Shown piece after piece: positions 45,735 to 51,259 of a stretch of 51,259 bases of DNA. Under the pieces are notes generated by a model. The model did no database searches and was not told where the DNA came from. It was given only the letters and a program-made list of their open reading frames with translations. Position 1 is the first letter of the stretch. Every line of letters begins with the position of its first letter. Source of the DNA: Alphaproteobacteria bacterium (GTDB lineage Bacteria > Pseudomonadota > Alphaproteobacteria > UBA8366 > GCA-2717185); the NCBI GenBank assembly GCA_021774435.1, contig JAJFJB010000403.1, positions 1-51,259 on the forward strand, in the 5' to 3' direction. Position numbers and translations under genes: made by a program.

Positions 45735-46782
45735 AACCGGCCGGGTGGTCACCTACGTCGATGCCCTTCTCGAGGGGATGAGCCAGGAAATGCGCCGCGA
45801 CAAGGACGTGTTCGTCTTCGGCCTCGATGTCGACGACCACAAGGGTATACAGGGATCGACGCTTGGCCTTGTTGATGAGTTCGGATCGGACCGTGTATTC
45901 ACGACACCACTGTCCGAAGATGCCATGACGGGCATGGCAATCGGAGCTGCGATGGCCGGTATGCGGCCCGTCCATGTCCATATCCGTATGGATTTTTTGA
46001 TGCTGTGCATGAACCAATTGGTCAACATGGCCTCGAAGAGTCATTACATGTATGACGGCCAGGTCGCGGTGCCGATGGTTGTGCGTGCCATGATTGGCAA
46101 GTCATGGGGGCAGGGGGCGCAGCACAGCCAGGGCCTGCACTCGCTTCTCATGCATATCCCGGGGCTGAAAGTCGTCGCGCCATCGAACGCCTACGATGCT
46201 AAAGGGTGCCTCACGACAGCGATCCGCGACAATAATCCGGTTATCTTTGTCGAGCATCGTCTGCTCTATTTCACCGATGCGTATGTGCCGGAAGACTCCT
46301 ACACCGTGCCTTTTGGTCAGGCCCGAACAGTGCGGGAAGGCGGTGATATCACGATTGTCGGCGTCTCGAACATGCTGGTCGAATGCTTGCGCGCGCAGGA
46401 ATTGCTTGCCGAGGAAGGTATCTCCGCAGAAGTGATCGACCCGGTCTCCCTGGTGCCGCTGGACATCGAGACGATTACAGTATCGGCGAAACGGACGGGG
46501 CGTTTGCTTGTGGTCGATAATGCCTGGACGAATTGCGGCGCCAGTGCAGAGATTATTGCCGGCGTCATGGAACTTACGGATACGCCGATTATCGCGCGCC
46601 GCATGGGGTACGCGCCGACGACCTGCCCAACGACGCCGGTGTTGGAAGACGGGTTCTATCCGAACCCGGTTACGATCGCGGAGAAGGTGCATGGGATGGT
46701 GCGCCCGCATGCCACCGAGTGGCACCCAGACCCGTCGCGCGCGAAGCTTGCCTATCAAGCGCAATTTCGCGGACCCTTCTAG
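45718..46782 (+). CDS. E1-beta subunit of a pyruvate/acetoin dehydrogenase-type TPP enzyme
   Basis: This 354-residue beta subunit partners the gene just upstream. Glu67 in TPLSEDAMTGMAIGAAMAG is the residue that activates TPP. QHSQGLHSLLMHIPGLKVV holds the conserved His segment, and the C-terminal transketolase-like domain begins near 210 (FGQARTVREGGDITIVG). Both active-site halves are intact, so the pair should be catalytically competent. It ends 2 nt before the next ATG. No lipoyl-bearing E2 is encoded nearby. Confidence 0.88.
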   Translation: MSSPTETGRVVTYVDALLEGMSQEMRRDKDVFVFGLDVDDHKGIQGSTLGLVDEFGSDRVFTTPLSEDAMTGMAIGAAMAGMRPVHVHIRMDFLMLCMNQLVNMASKSHYMYDGQVAVPMVVRAMIGKSWGQGAQHSQGLHSLLMHIPGLKVVAPSNAYDAKGCLTTAIRDNNPVIFVEHRLLYFTDAYVPEDSYTVPFGQARTVREGGDITIVGVSNMLVECLRAQELLAEEGISAEVIDPVSLVPLDIETITVSAKRTGRLLVVDNAWTNCGASAEIIAGVMELTDTPIIARRMGYAPTTCPTTPVLEDGFYPNPVTIAEKVHGMVRPHATEWHPDPSRAKLAYQAQFRGPF

Positions 46783-46784
46783 AA

Positions 46785-47963
46785 ATGTTTTACGAGCTTG
46801 CGGTTTCCAACTGGGGCGAGGAGGAGCGCGCCGCAATTGCAGCTGTCGTCGAATCCGACCGCTTTACCATGGGGCCAAAGGTCGCGGAATTTGAAGAGAA
46901 GTTCGCGTCGTATCTGGGTTGTAAATTCGGCGTTATGGTGAATTCCGGCTCTTCCGCAAACCTCGTCGCCGTAGCGAGTTTGTTCTTCAGGAAAGACAAC
47001 CCGCTTAAGGCTGGTGATGAAGCCATCGTGCCTGCCTTGTCGTGGAGCACGACCTATCATCCGCTCCAACAATACGGTCTCAAGCTGAAATTCGTCGATA
47101 TCGAAATTGATTCCTTAAATATCGATTGCTCGAAACTAGAGGCGGCCCTGACGCCAAGTACGAAAATGATTGTCGGTGTCAGTATCCTTGGAAATCCGGC
47201 TGCGCTGGATCAATTGCGCGATTTCGCCGATGCGCACGGTCTCTATTTTTTCGAAGACAACTGCGAATCCCTCGATGCCGAACTCAATGGCCGCAAGACC
47301 GGCACGTTTGGCGATATGGGAACGCATAGTTTTTTCTTTTCGCACCATATCGCGACGATGGAAGGCGGCATGGTGGTGACGGACGACGAAGAACTCTGTC
47401 ATTTGATGCGGAGCTTACGGGCCCATGGCTGGACGCGTGATGTGCCAAAAGGGAGTGCCGTTTACGAACCGCGCGACGAAGATTTTTACGAGGCCTATCG
47501 GTTTATTTTACCCGGCTATAATTTGCGTCCGGTTGAGATGTCCGGCGCGATTGGGCTTGAGCAACTCAAGAAGCTGCCGGCGATGACGGCGATGCGGCGA
47601 AAGAACCTGGCATTGTTTCAAGAGCTTTTGTCCGGTGATGACCGTTTCATCATCCAACGCGAAAACGGCAAAAGCTCCAGCTTTTGCTTTCCGATCATTC
47701 TCAACCCGACACATAAACCGGATCGTGCCCGTGTTTTCGGTGCACTGGAAAATGCCGATATCGGCTACCGGATCATTACAGGTGGCAGTTTTCCAAAACA
47801 TGATGCGATCCAGCATTTCGATTTTGAGATTATTGGCGGCGTTCAGAATGCCAATACCGCGCATGATTTTGGATTTTTTGTTGGGAATCATCCGTTCGAT
47901 CTGACACCGCAAATCGAACGCGTGTATGAGGTTCTCGACAAGGTTTGTGCAGGAGAACGTTAA
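46785..47963 (+). CDS. DegT/DnrJ/EryC1-fold PLP enzyme of the ColD/E1 sugar 3-dehydratase type
   Basis: This 392-residue protein has the sugar-aminotransferase fold. The PLP-lysine position of aminotransferases (SFxxxK) reads [14 protein letters not shown] here, so His187 replaces the lysine. That substitution is known in ColD (GDP-4-keto-6-deoxymannose 3-dehydratase) and in the CDP-sugar dehydratase E1, which use it to remove the C3 hydroxyl. I therefore call a 3-deoxygenating dehydratase rather than an aminotransferase. [20 protein letters not shown] holds the PLP-binding Asp region. The ATG at 46785 is 2 nt after the E1-beta stop; a longer upstream frame overlaps that gene and is rejected. 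The stop shares a base with the next start (TAATG). Confidence 0.87.
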   Translation: MFYELAVSNWGEEERAAIAAVVESDRFTMGPKVAEFEEKFASYLGCKFGVMVNSGSSANLVAVASLFFRKDNPLKAGDEAIVPALSWSTTYHPLQQYGLKLKFVDIEIDSLNIDCSKLEAALTPSTKMIVGVSILGNPAALDQLRDFADAHGLYFFEDNCESLDAELNGRKTGTFGDMGTHSFFFSHHIATMEGGMVVTDDEELCHLMRSLRAHGWTRDVPKGSAVYEPRDEDFYEAYRFILPGYNLRPVEMSGAIGLEQLKKLPAMTAMRRKNLALFQELLSGDDRFIIQRENGKSSSFCFPIILNPTHKPDRARVFGALENADIGYRIITGGSFPKHDAIQHFDFEIIGGVQNANTAHDFGFFVGNHPFDLTPQIERVYEVLDKVCAGER

Positions 47964-48907
47964 TGAGTGACAAACCGTCTATACTAGTCACTGGCGGTGC
48001 CGGCTATCTGGGTTCGACGCTCGTACCCATGCTGCTCGCCGCAGGACACAAGGTCACGGTCCTCGATAGCTTCATGTTTCAGCAGTCTTCGCTGAATCAT
48101 GTTTGCGCGGATCCGAATCTGAACATCGTGCGAGGTGATACGCGGGATACGGATATTGTCGCGCCGCTACTTGCCAAGGCCGATATTGTCATCCCTCTTG
48201 CGGCATTGGTCGGCGCCCCGCTGTGCGCGCGCGATGCGATCGGCGCGGAAAGTATCAATCGGGATGCGGTGCGCATGCTGGCCGCTAAGATGTCATCCGA
48301 TCAATGGATGCTGACGCCGATTACCAATAGCGGCTATGGCGTCGGCGAAAAAGGCAAGTTCTGCACGGAGGAGACGCCGCTGCGCCCGATATCTCTGTAC
48401 GGCCGCACAAAGGTCGAAGCGGAGGAGGCGGCACTGAGCCGCGACAACGCGATCAGCTTTCGTTTGGCGACGGTGTTTGGCATGTCGCCGCGCATGCGCC
48501 TTGATCTGCTGGTCAATGACTTTGTTTATCGCGCAGTTAACGACCGTACCATCGTTCTCTTCGAAGCCCATTTTAAACGCAACTACATTCACGTCCGCGA
48601 TGTGGCTCGCGTTTTCCTGCATGGCATTTCGAACTTCGGCGCGATGAAAGGCGAGCCGTATAATGTCGGTTTGTCCGATGCCAATCTTTCCAAAGCGGAG
48701 CTTTGTGCGGTGATCCGTCAGCATCTGCCGAAGTTCGTCGCCATGGAAGCGGAGATCGGGGAGGACCCGGACAAGCGCGATTACATTGTTTCAAATGAGA
48801 AGGTGGAGGCGACGGGATATAAGCCTGCTTATTCGTTGGATGACGGCATTCGCGAATTGATCAAAGGTTACGTGATGCTGAATGACAGCCGGTACAGCAA
48901 TGTCTAA
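47963..48907 (+). CDS. NAD-dependent epimerase/dehydratase (extended SDR)
   Basis: This 314-residue extended SDR has VTGGAGYLGSTLVPMLL as the cofactor motif, TNSGYGVGE in the active-site strand and YGRTK as the catalytic Tyr-x3-Lys. FKRNYIHVRDVARVF is a family substrate-binding segment. It acts on a nucleotide sugar, as dehydratase, epimerase or reductase. Given its place between a ColD-type dehydratase and GDP-heptose genes, a GDP-heptose derivative is the likely substrate (inference). Start 47963 (MSDKPSILV) has AGGAG 7 nt upstream and overlaps the preceding stop. It overlaps the next gene by 8 bp. Confidence 0.87.
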   Translation: MSDKPSILVTGGAGYLGSTLVPMLLAAGHKVTVLDSFMFQQSSLNHVCADPNLNIVRGDTRDTDIVAPLLAKADIVIPLAALVGAPLCARDAIGAESINRDAVRMLAAKMSSDQWMLTPITNSGYGVGEKGKFCTEETPLRPISLYGRTKVEAEEAALSRDNAISFRLATVFGMSPRMRLDLLVNDFVYRAVNDRTIVLFEAHFKRNYIHVRDVARVFLHGISNFGAMKGEPYNVGLSDANLSKAELCAVIRQHLPKFVAMEAEIGEDPDKRDYIVSNEKVEATGYKPAYSLDDGIRELIKGYVMLNDSRYSNV

Positions 48908-49667
48908 GACGCCTTGTGCAAACTCTGCGCTTGGCTCGATCGATGTCGTCATTCTCGCCGGCGGTCTAGGCACGCGGTTGGCGGGCGTTTTAAAGGGCGC
49001 GCCAAAAATTCTCGCCCCTGTCGATGGGGCGCCCTATATCGGCTTCTTACTCGATTGGCTGAAGAGAGTTGGCGTGCGTCATACTGTTTTCTGTCTTGGC
49101 CATCTCGCGGGGCAAGTTGAAGCCTGGGTCGTCAATAACCCGATCCCAGAGTTGTTAATGGACGCTGTTGTGGAACCGGCCCCAGCCGGTACCGCGGGCG
49201 CATTGCGGTATGCGCAACCAAAGCTAAGCAGCGAGACGGTTATGGTCATGAATGGAGATTCCTTTGTCGATGGAGATCTCGTTTCATTCTTGGCTGATTT
49301 CCAAAGAACAGGTGCGGCGGCGTCCGTTATGTGTGTGGAGGTGCCGGACGTGTCCCGCTATGGCCGCGTATTGATCGATGACAATGGTTATATTGAACGT
49401 TTCGCGGAAAAGGACCCGAAGGCCAGCGGCGCGGGTCTAATCAATGCGGGAGTATATCTGTTTACGTCCGACTATCTGAATGCCGTCATTTCATCTGGTG
49501 TCGCGTCTTTGGAGAGAGAGGTTTTCGCAACGGCATCTCCGGGCACCATTCGCTGCTTCCCCGTACAAGGTGCATTTCACGATATTGGTACGCCGAAGAG
49601 TCTAGCCGCTGCTGCCGCGGTTCTCGCACCTTACCGTTCCAAAGCAAGCAGGAGTGACCAGCAATGA
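48900..49667 (+). CDS. hddC: Sugar-1-phosphate nucleotidyltransferase, HddC-like
   Basis: This ~255-residue NTP_transferase-fold protein has VVILAGGLGTRL then APKILAPVDGAPYIGFLLDWL, the nucleotide and sugar-phosphate binding segments, MVMNGDSFVDGDL with the metal-binding Asp, and AFHDIGTPKSL near the C-terminus. It resembles D-glycero-alpha-D-manno-heptose-1-phosphate guanylyltransferase, which makes the GDP-heptose. The HddA-like kinase that follows, with ATGA overlap, supports this over a glucose or mannose enzyme. The start could be ATG 48900 (MSKTPCANS) or 48882; neither has a strong ribosome site. Confidence 0.8.
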   Translation: MSKTPCANSALGSIDVVILAGGLGTRLAGVLKGAPKILAPVDGAPYIGFLLDWLKRVGVRHTVFCLGHLAGQVEAWVVNNPIPELLMDAVVEPAPAGTAGALRYAQPKLSSETVMVMNGDSFVDGDLVSFLADFQRTGAAASVMCVEVPDVSRYGRVLIDDNGYIERFAEKDPKASGAGLINAGVYLFTSDYLNAVISSGVASLEREVFATASPGTIRCFPVQGAFHDIGTPKSLAAAAAVLAPYRSKASRSDQQ

Positions 49668-50668
49668 TTATCTGCCGCACGCCGTTCCGCGTGTCGCTCT
49701 TTGGCGGAGGGACTGATCATCCTGCCTGGTATCTCAACCATGGCGGTTCGGTGTTGGGCACCACGATTAACAAATACTGCTATCTAGGCGTGCGGCTGCT
49801 ACCGCCATTTTTCGAATACAAGCACCGTGTCGTTTATTCCAAGATCGAACTCGTAAATAAAATATCGGAGATCGATCACCCATCGGTGCGGGCGGTCATG
49901 GGCGAAATGGACATCCAGCGCGGCTTGGAAATTCACCACGACGGCGACTTGCCAGCGCGGTCGGGCCTGGGCTCCAGTTCTTCATTCACCGTCGGGCTGT
50001 TGAACGTCCTGCATGCCTTTCGGGGCGAAATGATCTCGTCGAAAATGCTGGCACAGGAAGCCATTCGCATTGAGCAAGACGTCATACAGGAAGCCGTGGG
50101 GTCGCAGGACCAAATCTGGGCCGCTTACGGCGGAATCAACCGGATTAATTTTTCGCATGATGGCTCGTTCGACGTGCAACCGGTCATCATTGATCCGGAA
50201 AGACGTAAAGCGCTAAACGATCATATGATGCTTTTCTTTACCGGATTTGCACGGACAGCCTCCGTTGTCGAAGCCGAAAAGATCGCCCACCTGAAGGACC
50301 ATAAAACACAGTTGCGCGCGCTTGGTGCGATGGTCGATGAAGGCATGCAGATTTTGCAAAACCGGAATGGCGATGTCCGTGAAATCGGTGAGCTTCTGAA
50401 CGAAGCCTGGCGCTTGAAGAAAGAAATGTCGGACAAGGTTTCCACCAGCGCCATCGATGAAATTTATGACGCAGCGCTGGATGCCGGCGCGCTTGGCGGA
50501 AAACTACTGGGTGCCGGTGGCGGTGGTTTCCTGCTGCTTTTTGTCGAGCCTGAGAAGCAGGCGAAGGTGCGCGAGCGTTTATCGGATTTGACCCATGTTT
50601 CGATCAAGATCGGCAGTCCGGGGAGCCGCATCGTTGTTTATGAACCGGATGGACTTGAGCAGGACTGA
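49664..50668 (+). CDS. hddA: GHMP kinase, D-glycero-alpha-D-manno-heptose-7-phosphate kinase-like
   Basis: This 334-residue GHMP-superfamily kinase has an N-terminus (IICRTPFRVSLFGGGTDHPAW) characteristic of HddA-type sugar kinases. The ATP-binding motif is LPARSGLGSSSSFTVGLL and the C-terminal motif is GGKLLGAGGGGFLLLFVE. It phosphorylates C1 of heptose-7-phosphate, the step before GmhB and HddC. GmhA, the isomerase that starts the route, is not in the window. It is coupled to hddC by ATGA. Confidence 0.85.
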   Translation: MIICRTPFRVSLFGGGTDHPAWYLNHGGSVLGTTINKYCYLGVRLLPPFFEYKHRVVYSKIELVNKISEIDHPSVRAVMGEMDIQRGLEIHHDGDLPARSGLGSSSSFTVGLLNVLHAFRGEMISSKMLAQEAIRIEQDVIQEAVGSQDQIWAAYGGINRINFSHDGSFDVQPVIIDPERRKALNDHMMLFFTGFARTASVVEAEKIAHLKDHKTQLRALGAMVDEGMQILQNRNGDVREIGELLNEAWRLKKEMSDKVSTSAIDEIYDAALDAGALGGKLLGAGGGGFLLLFVEPEKQAKVRERLSDLTHVSIKIGSPGSRIVVYEPDGLEQD

Positions 50669-50677
50669 TCAACACCG

Positions 50678-51259
50678 ATGAGTGTTCCGGAAGCCGTTCG
50701 AGTCATTCAAGAGGCCATCGCCAAGGGTAATTACGGTCGTGCCGATGTGCTATGCCGCCATACGATGGCGACATTGCCGGACTTCCCGTGGGCACCGCTG
50801 CTGTTGGCCGAGACTGCGCTGCGGATTGGCGAATTGGGCGCGTGTCGCCGGTGGTGTGCGGTCACCCAGGCGAAGCTGACCCTAAACCCACCCAACGCGT
50901 TTCCTGACGTGGTGCGGGATTTGAGCAGTCTTGTTTCAGATCTGCGGCAGACGGAACCGATGCCGAGCACGGGTGGATATCTGTTGATCAAGTGCTGGGG
51001 CTATGGGTTCTGGTCCGATGTGGAGCATGTCCTGGGCGCATTGCTGCTTGCTGAGATGACGAACCGGATTCCCATCGTGCATTGGGGTGAAAACAGTTAT
51101 TTCTCCGATGACCCGGCGCGCGATGCATTCGGCACCTTTTTCGAACCGATTGCCTCGGTGTCCTTGGCGGAATTGTCGGCGGAAGGGGGTGGTGTTTTCC
51201 CACCCAAATACACGGCTGAAAATCTGGCTGCGACAGGTTTGAACGTGTGGGAAGGCGCG
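50678..51259 (+). CDS. Unrecognised protein with TPR-like N-terminus, cut off by the window edge
   Basis: The frame is open from ATG 50678 to the end of the window (194 codons, no stop), 9 nt after the HddA-like stop. Residues 1-90 look like helical TPR repeats (AVRVIQEAIAKGNYGRADVL, PWAPLLLAETALRIGELGAC). Then comes GGYLLIKCWGYGFWSDVEHV, followed by LGALLLAEMTNRIPIVHWGE, which resembles the opening of a GT-B-like or fucosyltransferase-like fold. I do not know a named family. Its place as the last visible gene of the heptose operon suggests a glycosyltransferase (inference). Coding character matches its neighbours, so I am confident it is a gene. Confidence 0.72.
   Translation, partial: MSVPEAVRVIQEAIAKGNYGRADVLCRHTMATLPDFPWAPLLLAETALRIGELGACRRWCAVTQAKLTLNPPNAFPDVVRDLSSLVSDLRQTEPMPSTGGYLLIKCWGYGFWSDVEHVLGALLLAEMTNRIPIVHWGENSYFSDDPARDAFGTFFEPIASVSLAELSAEGGGVFPPKYTAENLAATGLNVWEGA

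Noticed and set aside
46533..46784. Longer N-terminal form of the ColD-type enzyme
   Set aside because: It would overlap the E1-beta gene by 250 bp with residues unlike the family; the ATG at 46785 fits the family start and operon spacing.
1..51259. CRISPR arrays, tRNA or rRNA genes, intact transposases, plasmid or phage genes
   Set aside because: Looked for by eye on both strands; no regularly spaced repeats, cloverleaf-like sequences or recognisable mobile-element proteins were found.

Overview
The window looks like a chromosomal segment of an alphaproteobacterium, probably Rhodospirillales-like. The left 10 kb carries trpG-trpD-trpC-moaC-moeA-lexA, convergent with comEC, followed by gltX and gltA. 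I recognise this order as typical of that group. A perfect GTTC-N7-GTTC alphaproteobacterial LexA box lies upstream of lexA. The taxonomic call rests on gene order and protein character only. LAYOUT. (1) 1-10080: housekeeping genes, mostly minus strand and tightly packed with stop/start overlaps. (2) 10081-20578: an accessory stretch with long intergenic gaps. It holds a PEP-CTERM protein gene bracketed by two short inverted-repeat elements, a three-PAS hybrid histidine kinase, a large ACP / acyl-AMP ligase / PlsC acyltransferase fusion flanked by two copies of a ~265-bp direct repeat, a DHA2-type MFS transporter and a crotonase-family gene. A third, partial copy of the repeat lies near 10.4 kb. 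(3) 21.5-51.3 kb: a large surface-glycan or modified-sugar region made of several divergent and convergent operons. The glycan region contains a YerE-like thiamine-diphosphate (TPP) enzyme operon with two PhyH-type dioxygenases, a zinc-ribbon C-methyltransferase and an SDR. It also contains a RmlD-like reductase with a B12-binding radical SAM protein, an FkbM methyltransferase, a GMC oxidoreductase, and a cyclase - glycosyltransferase - unknown-family operon. A second ALS-like TPP enzyme, a GmhB-like phosphatase and a SPASM radical SAM protein follow. The last operon encodes a two-subunit E1-type TPP enzyme, a ColD-type PLP dehydratase with His in place of the PLP lysine, an epimerase, HddC-like and HddA-like GDP-heptose enzymes, and a partial gene running off the window. 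HOW IT MAY FIT TOGETHER. HddA, GmhB and HddC are three of the four enzymes that make GDP-D-glycero-D-manno-heptose. The ColD-type dehydratase, epimerase, C-methyltransferase and three TPP systems suggest that a nucleotide-activated sugar is deoxygenated and given carbon branches (inference). Three paralogues of one unrecognised ~530-residue family (21518-23092, 35235-36827, 42643-44244) sit in three of these operons and are the best candidate for an undescribed component. Two PEP-CTERM proteins each lie downstream of a sigma-54-like promoter, which fits the known link between PEP-CTERM sorting, exopolysaccharide and RpoN control. I saw no rRNA, tRNA, CRISPR array or intact transposase gene.
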